Below, piece after piece: positions 1 through 47,904 of a stretch of DNA of 64,000 nt. Position 1 is the first letter of the stretch. Each line of letters opens with the position of its first letter. The translations under genes were made by a program, and so were the position numbers. This DNA is from Lamellibrachia satsuma. Its lineage: Eukaryota > Annelida > Polychaeta > Sabellida > Siboglinidae. The notes under the pieces were generated by a model that saw nothing but the letters and a program-made list of their open reading frames with translations, had not been told where the DNA came from and ran no database searches. The stretch spans positions 3,450,001 through 3,514,000 of the forward strand of contig BSQZ01000050.1 in the NCBI GenBank assembly GCA_033239005.1. Reading direction: 5' to 3'.

Positions 1-424
1 CTAGTTTCCGAGTTGTCTTAGCACTGGGAACGGAAAGTGGCTTAGAACTAGATGATCGAAATTGTCTGGGCCGTCTTGCAAGTGTGAGGAGTGAATGTAA
101 ATTTGCTGGTTGCATGGATGAAAGTGCTTGATAACTAATTGTGCAGATCTGATAAATATTGCGATATCGGACACGGAGCCAATGCTAAGGTGTGTGGTGA
201 CTATACTGTTTGATGTATACAATACGTACCAGAAATGTAGGTACATACCTTATTGTCGGTTAACATAAACATAAACTACAACTTAACTTTATCACAACAA
301 ATGTCGGATTACCCTTGAACCGGTGAACATATACATTTCTGGTAAACACTACAATTTCTTAGAGGAATCAGGGCGACATAGCCCTCTCTGCATAGTTGTT
401 ATCGTCGCAGCAAGTCAAACTCAC
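1..424. other. Copy A intron 5 (partial)
   Basis: Parallel to copy B 36916-37340: both share the stretch around TTAGAACTAGATGATCGAAA and the AGAGGAATCAGGGCGAC block. No other feature seen. Confidence 0.75.
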
Positions 425-19640
<19,216 letters not shown>

Positions 19641-19679
19641 CTGGCAACACTTGTACGTCACCAGTCATGTTACCAGTGT

Positions 19680-19689
19680 AGTGTGTGTA

Positions 19690-19732
<43 letters not shown>

Positions 19733-19848
19733 GCGTGTGCGTGTGCGTGTGCGAATGTGTGCGTGTGTGTGCGCGCGTGCGCTCGCGCATGTGTGTGTGA
19801 GGGTGTGTGTATGCGTGTGTGCATGTGAGCGTGTGAGTGTGTGTGTGC
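19680..19848. repeat. (TG)n / (GTGTGC)n microsatellite
   Basis: TG-rich tract in copy A intron 1, 40 bp upstream of exon 2. Its minus-strand translation runs in frame into exon 2, which gives a false N-terminal extension of His-Thr repeats. Confidence 0.9.
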
Positions 19849-20469
19849 GGTGGGGGTTGACATTATGCGTTACTCGTTAGTTATAAAATCAACATATTGA
19901 CGTGTGTGAAAAGTTTAGGTATGTTTATAAGCTCACATACATACACGCACGCACGCAGGCACGCACACCCTTCCGCACGCAAAAGCGTACACGCTAGCGC
20001 ACACGTTTTTAATATAAAGTAGTTTGTGAAATTGTATGTCTCTCTGTCTGTTCCCTAATATATCCGCCACTTTCGGATGCATGGGGCTGATGTTGGTCTT
20101 CGTGTTCGGTCCAACGCTGCCGTGGTGATGGTTATTACATTTAGCAATATTTGCCATCCCAAACATCGCAGTGTTACCAGAATGTCCAGAACGTCTTGGT
20201 TAAACTTCTATAAGAGGATTGCTTGATGTGACACCGGCTAGTCCTAGTCATGAATTTTCTGGCGACACGACTAATTGCATTTGTATTACTTTACCAAAAC
20301 ACTTCAACACGTCTGCAAATTCACTCGCTATTGCACTTCTCTTCCGTGAAACAAAGGGCAACTGTTTTAGTTCGTATGCAACTAAATTATTTCATCTATA
20401 CCTAATATTTCCAGCACTACAATGCTGCATTTTCACGCCAGTAGGTTTGACCAAGAAAGCGTTGTTGAC

Positions 20470-20519
20470 CTTGTCCAATTACGGATCCACGTTGCGCACG
20501 CCATTGAGGTTGATCACAC
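20470..20519 (-). pseudogene. Relic of SELENBP1-like copy A exon 1
   Basis: Aligns by eye with copy B exon 1 and its flanks (shared TCTGCG upstream, GTNAAC-type donor side, CACGTTGCGCACG against CCGTTGCCCACG). The ATG is lost in a short deletion, a 2-bp insertion shifts frame, and a stop appears. Sequence further upstream (TTGTATCTTCTC..., 20578 onward) again matches copy B (41768 onward), which confirms the position. Confidence 0.6.
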
Positions 20520-21783
20520 TACGTCATCTGCGTTACTTTCATACAGCACCAGTGAATGACATACTCCGAAAAGTGGCAGTTGTATCTTCTCAAAGGTTCA
20601 CGATGAGAAACATCTCGCCAATGTGTCGAGACAAGTAAGATTTTAATTTTATTCAAATTACATATAAAACGTTAAGTCTGCAGCATATCCGACTCTCACT
20701 TTCCTTCGTGAACTTGTCGACAAGAGAGACTGGCCTCAAGGTGTGATTTGGCAAACACGCACAAACAGCCACACTTTTAAGAATGTAGACGTTCATCGTG
20801 AAGCGTTATCAGAAAATAAACGTCATTAAATAAATTTCTACTGACGCAAACATGAGTGTGAATTTGAATTTACTTTTCGGTCTAACGGTTTTGTCAATAC
20901 AATATATATTTAAGGTTAATTTAATTCAATTGCATCGTTGAAACTGATTGAAAATGTTGTTTCATTGCTATGAATTAGCCAATGCCCTACAACATCGTAA
21001 TGATCTAATTATGTCACAAAACCCAGACATTGTGGTGCATACATAGGGTCCATTTTGTAGAAAACATGGCAGCTAGGTCAGCATGACCCACGATCGAGCG
21101 ATATAAGTTGTGACGTTCTAATGTGTCTAATATGTCCAGGAACTGTGAATGAACAAACCACCGTAAATACAGAATATGCAACCCCATACATGGACAATTC
21201 CCAAATGGTAGAGCTTTTTAGCACATAGATTATTCAGATTGTGATACAAGCACCAAATTTGGCACACATGTACTAATTGAAAGGTGGTCCCCAACGAAAT
21301 TTGTATATTAAGGACGCGTGGCACAATATTAAAAATGGCCGCAATGAAATTCCGAAATACATTTCGGTGGGCGTATCTTCACTTGTAATTAACATTATTT
21401 AATGATTAAAAATGCTACCCTATGGATTTGGAACACTAAAAATCGATTAAGATAAAAGTTAATTTGATTGCATGATTACCTCATTTGTACGTATGCAAAA
21501 TAGCACCTGTTTTTTTTTATGAAATAGAACAATTGAAAGTGATCATGTGAATTGGCCTATTTTGTTCGACAATATCTACTTACTTACTATTGCAGTAACT
21601 GTATTAACATTACCTAAGGTAAGAAGCGGCCATTTTTGTTGCAATGTGACGCATCTGTGCAGGAGAGACTTATCTTGTGTGAAAAACCGCTGACAGACAA
21701 TATTCCTAAGAATAACCTTCAAGATCCACAAGAAACATCCCTCTAACGGAAGCATCGCTGTTGGAACATTGCAAACGAGTCAC

Positions 21784-21784
<1 letters not shown>

Positions 21785-21867
<83 letters not shown>
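21785..21867. repeat. (TA)n-(TG)n microsatellite
   Basis: Pure TA run ending in a short TG run. Confidence 0.95.
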
Positions 21868-22055
21868 TGTACTATATATAAATCATTAATAATAATAATA
21901 CATTTCTAAAAACATTACATTCCATGCCGTAGGAAAAAAAATTATTTCATAATTCATTTGCCCTGATTTGAAATCACAGTTCACGTTCTAATACTCTAAA
22001 TTACCCAAATGCGATGAATACATCAATGTCCTTTTTCAAACAAAATATACCCATA

Positions 22056-22058
<3 letters not shown>

Positions 22059-22104
<46 letters not shown>

Positions 22105-22139
22105 TGCGTGAGCGAGCGTGCGTGCGTGCGTGTGAGCGA

Positions 22140-22178
<39 letters not shown>

Positions 22179-22187
22179 TGTGTGTAT
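22059..22187. repeat. (TG)n-(TGCG)n microsatellite
   Basis: TG run passing into TGCG with GAGCGAGC interruptions. Confidence 0.95.
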
Positions 22188-22564
22188 GATTTAGCAAATT
22201 ATTATCATTTACTTAATTAATTGATGTTAGCACCTATGCAGTGCGTCTCTGAATGGATCTAGTTTGATGGCGCTGTAAGCTTATAAATGTACGGTACTTC
22301 AATTATTAGTATTATAAATATAGTTATCGTGCGTGAGTGCGTATATACATGAAAGCACACATATTTGTTTATGTTATATATACATTGCGTAATATGATAA
22401 GTCTAAACTAACTCAAGTCAAAGAAGGCATGCCGGCACATATCTAGTCAATGGGTCGAGGGCACAGACAGAAAAAGAATATGTAACAGTCTATAGGGAAA
22501 TGATTAATGATGTAGGTCCATGGTCCAGGGCTGAAACAAAGAGCTTCCACAAACAGGGTCCCTC

Positions 22565-22712
22565 AAAACTGTGCTTAGTTCTGGGATTAGTAATGTGATT
22601 AGCAAATCCCAAGACTAAACATATTTTGACATAAAAACTAACTTAGTCCCGGGTTTAACAAATCCCATGATTAACTAATCCTGGGACTAAGCTAGTCCGC
22701 TTACTGGCATAC
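22565..22712. repeat. Palindrome-rich dispersed repeat (MITE-like)
   Basis: Contains alternating complementary blocks, GATTAGTAATGTGATTAGCA with AAATCCCAAGACTA and GTCCCGGGTTTAAC with AATCCTGGGACTAAG, ending ACTGGCATACGGCC. Related copies are at 42630-42780 and 43425-43540. No coding sequence, compatible with a small non-autonomous element. Confidence 0.5.
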
Positions 22713-24185
22713 GGCCCGAAGCGTCTACATTGTACTATGTACCCTTTGGTAGAAAAACATGCCAGACAGGTCAGCCTGACACACGAGCCAGCGCTGTCAG
22801 TCCTGGCGTTTTAGTGTGCCTACTCTTCAGTAACTGTGAATTAACACACACACGAAAATGCCACCACCATAAATACAGCGAAACAAAAAGAAACTTACCT
22901 CACTCTGAAGTGTTTGTATATGTTTCTTGGTGATTTGTGCCACTAGAAAGCGACTTCCTGAAGCGACTGTCTACTTCTCCCACACAACCGAGTCGCTACA
23001 ATGTCGGGCTGCAAATGGTCCTATCGTCGTTGACGTGGAATCACACTACATTGCTGGTTACGCAACACGTTAACCCATTGGTGCCGGTAATAGTTATTGT
23101 GTGACCACCAGGCGCCGTAGAACATGCGCCGGGGGAGATACAGTCTTCTCTACACAATTAGTACAATTTGAAAGTTGCACCATATTTGTTGCCAAAACTC
23201 TTTTTTCGGAACTTTTACTAAAACATTATGAAAAACCCAAAGCTATTAAAAATTTCTACCAGTTGTGTAACAGATTGCATACTGCATGGTGGTTTTACAA
23301 GAATTATAATAATACATTTGTTCAATAAATAATGCCACTGATTCTCAATTGTTCAATATTTGCTCAAAATGGTGGCCATAATTTTTTCATGAAAAAACAG
23401 GGCTTCTGGCAGAACAAAGTTCAAAATATGTTTTAGTAAGTAAAACTCAATTAGCAGTTTGGGCAGAACAAATTGCACTAACTATGCACATTAAAAACAA
23501 ATCATTTCAAGCTGCCGTGTCTCACCTTCAATTACAGAAAACCTGTCAAACGCTGTAGGCTTTGGTAATCCTCATAGTAAAAAAACCCACGAGATTCTTA
23601 ACATGTTTAATACAACGACTTAACTACGGTACATAAAGTGGCACATCAAAATAACACACAATTGTCCGTGGAACAGCGGCCGCGTCCTCTCTTGCTTTGC
23701 GTGGACAAGGGTGCAGATGACATCGAAGGCTGGCGGTCACGCCCCCCGCCCCTTCGGTGCGTGCGTAACGGCTGCAGTGCCTCGCTGACTCTCCTGCTGA
23801 CTGGATGGTCCAGCATCGGGGTCAGTCTCGCGCTCAGTGGGACACGGGCAGAGAACGTCATTCAACACAACACAAAGCAAACGGTCGGATGTACCTATGC
23901 AACCCCAGATTTTTTTAATAGAATATTTTATGTGATTTTTTGCGGGCATAGCTGTAGAATTTGTATTTTCTATTGTTTTGCATATGACATTCTACTATGC
24001 TTTGAAGAATTATAAAATCTATCTAAATCTATGAAATTCAATTCAAATCTGTAGAAGATTGAAGATATAAACTATTTCTAAACAATCTGTAGTATTCTTT
24101 GTTTTCTATGCAATATGCTACTATTATTAGTAGAATTATATGTATTTCAATAGACTTCTATATGATTATATATAATTTTATAAAC

Positions 24186-24292
24186 AGGGAAGGGCTGGCA
24201 ACAACTGGAGAGGATTGCCCAAGACAGGAGGCGCTGGAGAAATGTTGTGGATGGCTTATGCTCCAGGAGGAGTTAAGGGCCTAAGTCAAGTC
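24186..24292 (+). mobile_element. 3-prime terminus of another LINE family
   Basis: One frame reads WQQLERIAQDRRRWRNVVDG followed by LCSRRS and a stop, then the tail GGGCCTAAGTCAAGTCAA. The A-x-D-R-x-x-W-R pattern is the familiar C-terminus of many animal LINE ORF2 proteins. Only about 110 bp remain. Confidence 0.65.
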
Positions 24293-24429
24293 AATATATA
24301 ATTTTATAGATTGATGAGGTGAGAGGGGTTCGATGAATTCGTTCGAACCCCCTTTTGAGAAAAAAATTAAATCATCCAGGAAATCCCCGTCTTTATTTTC
24401 TTTACTACCATTTCTACGTAATAGTAGAT

Positions 24430-24554
24430 GGTGAGATTTGAAACTGGTAATATGTTTTGAGTGGTGTACCACATGGATCAGAATATATATAATATTTACT
24501 AATTCTATAATAATGCATGATGAAATGTACAGGACAGGCAAACGTACAGGACAG

Positions 24555-24605
<51 letters not shown>

Positions 24606-25520
24606 TTGGAAGATGACAAGTAAAGTACTGAAATTTGGAGATGACAAAAGTATTCAGAAAGGTTACAAATGATACAGATAAACAAAGTTTACAGGATGAT
24701 CTAGATAAATTGGTTAAATGGTCAGATAAATTACAAATATTATTAAATTTGGGGAAGTGAAAATGCATAAACGTAGGACATAGAAACATGGAAGAAGAAT
24801 ATAAAATGGGGGATGCCGTACTAGGTAGAACAACAAAAGAAAAGGACTTAGGAATAACATTTAATGCAGATATGAATGTTTCAGAGCAATGTGGGATTCC
24901 TTCTTCAAAAGGAAATCAAATTCAAGGTTTATCACATATAAAGAGAAACACCTAATTGTACCCCTGCACAAAGCAATAGTTAGACCGCATTTGGAATATT
25001 GTATACATGCATGGAAGCCATGTCGTAAGAAGGACATAGACAAGTTAGAAAGAATACAAAGAAGAGCAACTAAAATGATTACATGATTGAGAGATCTTGG
25101 TTATAAAACCCGCTTGTTAGAATGTGGTATGACAACGTTAGATAATAGGAGATTAAGAAAAAATCATGCAGAAGTGCTTAGAATAGTCAGTGGTTATGAG
25201 GATATTGATAGGAATATATTCGTCAAACATAGAGAAGTCAGTAGAACCAGAGGACACAAAGCAGCATTAGTTGAGAACAGTGTAGATTGGACATGAGAAA
25301 GTACTCATTCTCACAGAGGGTGATATATGAATGGAACAAACTGTCAAATGATTGTGTTAATGCTAGTAGTGTGAATATGTTTAAAAATAGAATTGACAAA
25401 TATCTGATAAGGGCGGGCTATACATAGATGATAAAATTGTTGGACTCTCGATAAGCTAATGGCTTCCTTGTCCACTTGCCATCTGGAACTTGTAGTTTGG
25501 GATGGCAATCTTGTTAAAAA
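24430..25520 (+). mobile_element. Old, diverged CR1-like LINE fragment
   Basis: Follows the 47.8-kb element from the RT block around VLSGVPHGS to the 3-prime tail, but with many substitutions, stops and frameshifts. HKAIVRPHLEYCIHAWKP, LERIQRRATKM, NEWNKLS and the GGATGGCAATCTTGTTAA tail are clear. A (TA)n tract (24559-24602) interrupts it. It is older than the copies at 2695, 29236 and 47807. Confidence 0.85.
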
Positions 25521-25727
25521 AAACAAAAAAAAACATATAGACAAGACTTCACAAAAACAGACAAGTAGTCATTGGTTTATACAGTGCGCGTACTCTGAAC
25601 TTCTACCACGCGGATAGTGATTGCAAATCCGATTATGTAACATAGGTTAGTCGCTCTTAACAATAATCTGTGTGGAGTAGGTCACCTCCTCCCGCTGCGC
25701 GGCTGATGCGTGTCAAACATAATCCGG

Positions 25728-26844
<1,117 letters not shown>

Positions 26845-27684
26845 TTGGTCACCATGTCTGGGCAAGGCAAACAAAAGCACGGTAAAGCCCGGTCATTGAC
26901 TGAAGCTATGCCAAAAGAAATAGACAATGTCCCGGTGGATGAAAAAATTACAGCGTTCGTTCGAACTACTCTGACGTGTTTGAACGACAAAATGGACAAC
27001 CTAATTGCTAATCAAGCAAACTATGAAAGAAAGTTGAGCGACATAGAGGAAATAGTGACGTGGCAGGACAGTGTGATCGCAGAGCTGTTCGAGACATTTG
27101 TGTCCATCTCGAACGGTTCTAAAGAACAGGACAAATCGCTGGCAGTGATGGAAAGGGCGTTGGACGAAACAACACGAAATTTACAAAACGCCACTGCGGC
27201 CATCGCGAGACTTGAGGAGAAACTCATTTGTGCAGAACGGCACGCGCGCTGGTCCAACGTCCGTTTGCCTGGTGCGCTTGAGGTGGCGGGTGAAGACTGC
27301 GTAAAGACGGTAGAAAACATTCTACGGGATCAATACGCGTTAACTTGCGAGAATCGCGAATACTCACCGTACCGGGAATACTCACCGTACCGGGAATATT
27401 CACCGTACCGGAAGACCATCGAATGACAACCCGCGCTATATCATCGCTTGTTTCTACAGCGGAGTCCCACGGGGTGCGGTTATGAGAGCTGCTCGCGGGA
27501 AACTAGCAAACATAAACTATCATCTCATCGACGACTGGACTTAAGAAGACGTAAAGGAGAAAACACGCGTACGCCCATATATATGAATGAATTGTACAAG
27601 CTAAACCGACGGCCATCCTTTCCGAAATGGAAGCTTTTCTCTGAGGGACGCGAGGTCCCCGCCGAGGAGATTAACATGGTGTGA
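26845..27684 (+). pseudogene. L1-type ORF1-like protein remnant (non-LTR retrotransposon)
   Basis: A 193-residue frame starts MSGQGKQKHGKARSLTEAMP at its second Met and has a coiled-coil-like middle (NDKMDNLIANQANYERKLSD, then a long heptad-like stretch to LEEKLICAERHARWSNVRL). GEDCVKTVENILRDQ resembles the start of the RNA-binding domain of L1 ORF1 proteins (Transposase_22 family). The frame is then disturbed by 3.5 copies of an 18-bp repeat. The remainder continues in broken frames with recognisable ANINYHLIDD, MNELYKLNRRPSF and EGREVPAEEIN. The RNA-chaperone role is family knowledge; this copy is dead. Confidence 0.6.
27356..27414. repeat. 18-bp tandem repeat inside the ORF1-like remnant
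   Basis: GAATACTCACCGTACCGG repeated about three times (third copy with one change), encoding a repeated REYSPY peptide. Confidence 0.9.
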
Positions 27685-28640
27685 AAAAAACATTTCAGTC
27701 TATTTTGCCGAGGAGATTAACATCTTCCTTCCATCATCCATGCAACAATAATATTGTCATCTCTCCACTCTCGCCACGTCCTTACGGATTTCCTCTGATA
27801 TTATGGTACTCACACCATTGCTCTTCCCATCCCATCCCCTCCCGCGTGCAACATCTTATACCCGCCCGCCAGTGTCCTCGCTCTATCTTCCTTCCATTTG
27901 GTCTCTTGCATGCACAGCACCTCTAATTTACGTCTATCCACCATGTTTGTCACTTCTAATGATTTTTTTCCTCATAATTCCCACATTCAACCTTCCCATT
28001 CGGACTTCGCAGTTGGGTCGCTGCCGGCGGAACGACCCTCCCGGACTGTCACACACGACAACCGAGCCCCACCTGCCCGGGTTTTTTAATTAGATATATA
28101 CCCTTCTCCTAGATCCCTAGCACATTCGCCTGGGGCCACAAGGTGCCCAGTATCCATGGTGTACCACGGGGAGGTTATACTAGAGTCTTGTCTATGGAGA
28201 GGCTACATACCAGCAGGGGAGACTTACGCATTCGGCTCCCCTTTCACCCCAAGGAGCACTCTGCGGCTACAGTTGAAAGCGAGAGTATGAAGCAAAAAAA
28301 TATTTACTACACACTACACTACTGCACTAGGCACACCACATAGACATGTGTATTACACACTATACTCGTTAAAGTTCACAGTGCAGTGACGAACAGCAGC
28401 TGAACCCAAGCACATCGCGCCTAACTGTTAGCACTTGGGCCTGCCACAAGACAAGCCCCCTGCATCGGCTGCTCGTGTAACTGCTGACTCTAAGTAGATG
28501 GTGTGAATGTGGTAGATTCTACTGCGTAGGTGACCGCTTCACAGCGTAAGAACATACGCCTCTTTATAAGCATAGCTCTTTACATTCTTGAATTTCGCCA
28601 TTACAAAACAGCCTTTATTCATATATCTTTTTTTTCTCAG
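27685..28640. other. No recognised feature
   Basis: C/T-rich to 28080, then mixed sequence. Several short frames are open, but none has family resemblance or repeats elsewhere in the window. Confidence 0.5.
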
Positions 28641-29180
28641 CATCAGTACAATTCAGTGGTTGTTACCGATGTTTTCCCCAAGGCATCCAATGAATAGGAA
28701 GTGGTACCTTGACTTGAGTGAGGGTTGGTTGCACCAGCCGTGGTCTTGTCTTTCGGCAACTGAAAAATAAAATGTGCGACAATATTTGTCTTGCCCGGAA
28801 TGTGTTTGGCTCGGAAGCAGATGTGTGATATACATGTTGTGTTGTGTTTTCGCAAAAGAAAATGATCCGACGGTTAGCCAGCGTGGACCCCCAGAAGCGC
28901 ACTGTTAAGACGATGGGTAGCTGTTCTATCGCTGATATATGGACTGTCAACCAATCTGTCAGGAAACGACCTTGTGACCATTTATTGCCGAACACTGCCC
29001 CAAAAGTAAAGCCACTGACCTCCGTTGTGAGGTGAAGGACGTCTGATGGCATCCAGTCAATCGGCAAGAAGGACATGCTACCATTAAAATATGCCAGCTT
29101 CCCCCGATAAGCTCTCAGTATTTGAGTCAATGTCACGAGCAGTTCAATGGACATGTGTTCACAAGGCAAAATTCTCACAC
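28640..29180 (-). mobile_element. DIRS/Ngaro-like retroelement fragment (end of RT-RNase H)
   Basis: One minus-strand frame reads GFTFGAVFGNKWSQGRF, then SAIEQLPIVLTVRFWGSTLA and NRRIIFFCENTTQHV. An overlapping frame carries AKHIPGKTNIVAHFIF. The order G-A-V-F-G, then E-x-x-P-I, then the C/F-E-N block, then H-I-P-G-x-x-N-x-x-A is that of the RNase H domain of tyrosine-recombinase retroelements. A frameshift after the C-E-N block and loss of the first Asp context show it is inactive. Confidence 0.6.
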
Positions 29181-29235
29181 ATGAGCCACATACTAGACTA
29201 CTTCTTTGCTACGTCCCAGTGCCAACTGAATTAGT

Positions 29236-29740
29236 ACATATAGATACGCTTGAACGAATACAAAGGAGAACAACTAAAATGATTCCAGAACTAAGAGACT
29301 TTAGTTATGAAGAACGCCTGAAAGAATGTGGTTTAACAACTCTAGAGACAAGGAGGTTAAGAGGAGATCAGATTGAAGTTTTTAAGATATTGAATGGGTA
29401 TAAAAATATTGATAGAAATATGTTTTTCTCACTCAAGAAGGATAGCAGAACTAGAGGACATGAGGTACAATTAGTAAAGGATCATTGTAGATTGGACATC
29501 AGGAAGCACTCGTTCTCACAGAGGACAATAAATGAATGGAACAAATTGTCTACAGCTTGTGCAACTGCTAGCAGCGTGAATATGTTTAAAAATAAAAACA
29601 AGGTTGACACACATCTCAGGAGGGCGGGTTATAAGTAGATGAACATTTTTGGACTCTCGATAAGCCAATGGCTTCCTTGTCCACTTGCCATCTGGGCCTT
29701 TGGCTTGGATGGCAAATCTTGTTAAATCTTGTTCTTGTTA
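29236..29740 (+). mobile_element. CR1-like LINE, 3-prime fragment
   Basis: Starts abruptly at IDTLERIQRRTTKMIPELRD and stays open to the natural end RRAGYK plus TAG, followed by the family 3-prime UTR and AAATCTTGTTAAATCTTGTT tail. Very close to the 47.8-kb copy, so recent. It adds two codons (KN) before KVDTHL. It abuts the DIRS-like fragment. Confidence 0.9.
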
Positions 29741-29744
29741 AACC

Positions 29745-29995
29745 ATTGAATCGTCCTGCACCACGCCATCGTCCTGTACCACTCCATCGCCCTGCACCAC
29801 CCATCACCTTGCACCACCCATCGACTTACACCAATCCACCGCCCTGCACCATTTCATCGTTCCGCAATACTCCATCATCCTGCACCATTCCATCGTTCTG
29901 CACCACCAACCTCCCTGCACCGCATCATTGCCATATACCACTTCATCGTCCTTGCACCCCATCGCCCTGCACCACTCCATCTCCATGTTTTCTGT
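29745..29995. repeat. Imperfect tandem repeat of CACC-rich units
   Basis: Loose repeats of the form CATCGTCCTGCACCACTC over about 250 bp, immediately after the LINE tail. Confidence 0.7.
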
Positions 29996-30100
29996 ATTCA
30001 AAAGCATACCGTTGGCTGGATTATTTAGGTCTTAATTTGATTTTGACAATAATATACTTGCTAACTATATAATATCTACTATGCTCGAGTGAATCCAAAA

Positions 30101-30227
<127 letters not shown>

Positions 30228-30293
30228 ATGAAGTGATAAATTACATACAGGTAATATGTGACATAGTTGTAGAAGATGTTTTCGGTACAAAGT

Positions 30294-31935
<1,642 letters not shown>

Positions 31936-32039
31936 TGTGAACATTGTTGGACTCTCGATAAGCCAATGGCTTCCTTGTCCACTTGCCATCTGGGCCTTTG
32001 GCTTGGATGGCAAATCTTGTTAAATCTTGTTAAATCTTG
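31936..32039 (+). mobile_element. CR1-like LINE 3-prime tail only
   Basis: About 100 bp: GAACATTGTTGGACTCTCGA through ATGGCAAATCTTGTTAAATC with three tail repeats of AAATCTTGTT. A severely 5-prime-truncated, fresh-looking insertion about 320 bp downstream of the copy B stop codon, in opposite orientation to the gene. Confidence 0.9.
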
Positions 32040-32357
32040 TCATTTGCAAAGTTTTGTTGTAGTGCCAATTACGGTGCAATATGGTGGATTAATGAAAAAT
32101 AGTGGTGCCTCCTGGCGGAAAGGTTTTCATCATTTGTTTTTTCACAGATTATAAAAATACAATTTATAACTTTTTCTGAATCTCACAAATGTGCTAAGCG
32201 TACTGTACGCTTAATAGGACGAATGCGGTATATGTCAATACAGAAAACTGGCATCTATAGCAACGAATTATGATATACACTACGAAGCCATGTAGATTGT
32301 CAGCCCACTTCGGCCTAGCAGTCGGGTGGTCCGTGGACTCGGACCTTCATCAGGTGG

Positions 32358-47240
<14,883 letters not shown>

Positions 47241-47806
47241 ATGATATATTTGTTCAGTAAATAATGCCACTGATTCTCGAAAAAATTGTGGCTATGTTGT
47301 GTTTATTATGGAAACAGGGGGTCTAGCAGAGAAACAGGGGGTCTAGCAGAGAACAGTTTAATATATTGTTTTATTCAGTAAGATCCATTTTACGGTTTTG
47401 ACTATGCAAATTAAAAAACAACTCCTATCAAGCTGCCGTGAATCACCTTAAATTAAAGAGAACGTATCAAACGTAAACATTGATATTCTTCATAGTAAAA
47501 ACACAAGGGATTCTTGACATATTTTAAACAATACAACGACTTAACTACCGGTACATAAAAAGTGACTCATCAAAATAGCGGCCGCGCTGGAACAGCGGCC
47601 GCGTTCTCTCTTGCGTGGCGTGGACAAGGTGCAGATGATATCGAAGGCTGGCGGTCACGCCCCCCGCCCCTTCGGTGCGTGCGTAACGGCTGCAGTGCTT
47701 CGCTGACTCTCCTGCTGACTGGATGGCCCAGCATCGGGGTCAGTCTCGCGCTCAGTGGGACACGGGCAGAGAACATCCTTGAAGTCATCCTTGACAAACG
47801 GTCGGA
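47241..47806. repeat. Third copy of the duplicated upstream block (left part)
   Basis: Matches 44290-44805 and 23330-23880 and is cut at CAAACGGTCGGA by the LINE insertion. The other half resumes at 51799. Confidence 0.85.
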
Positions 47807-47904
47807 TTTAACAAGATTTAACCAGATTTGCCATCCAAGCCAAAGGCCCAGATGGCAAGTGGACAAGGAAGCCATTGGCTTATCGAGAGTCCAACAATGT
47901 TCAC

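Larger units (their letters stand above)
20640..24185. other. Upstream flank of copy A, paralogous to 41.8-45.0 kb
   Basis: No gene seen. Blocks shared with the copy B flank include TTTGGCAAACACGC with CAGCCACACTTTTAAGAA (20748 and 41943), TGGGTCGAGGGCACAGACAG (22450 and 43302) and GACTCTCCTGCTGACTGGAT (23788; a close match at 44711). A related repeat block around GACGTTCTAATGTG and CCACCACCATAAATA occurs near 21110, 22790, 42340 and 43625. Confidence 0.7.

Noticed and set aside
20219..20638. Plus-strand open frame of 139 codons
   Set aside because: Antisense to the copy A exon 1 relic region; no recognisable domain, and the paralogous copy B stretch does not keep the frame.
23638..24015. 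125-codon frame repeated at 47562
   Set aside because: Part of the segmental duplication; the third copy (44.6 kb) lacks the frame and no domain is recognised.
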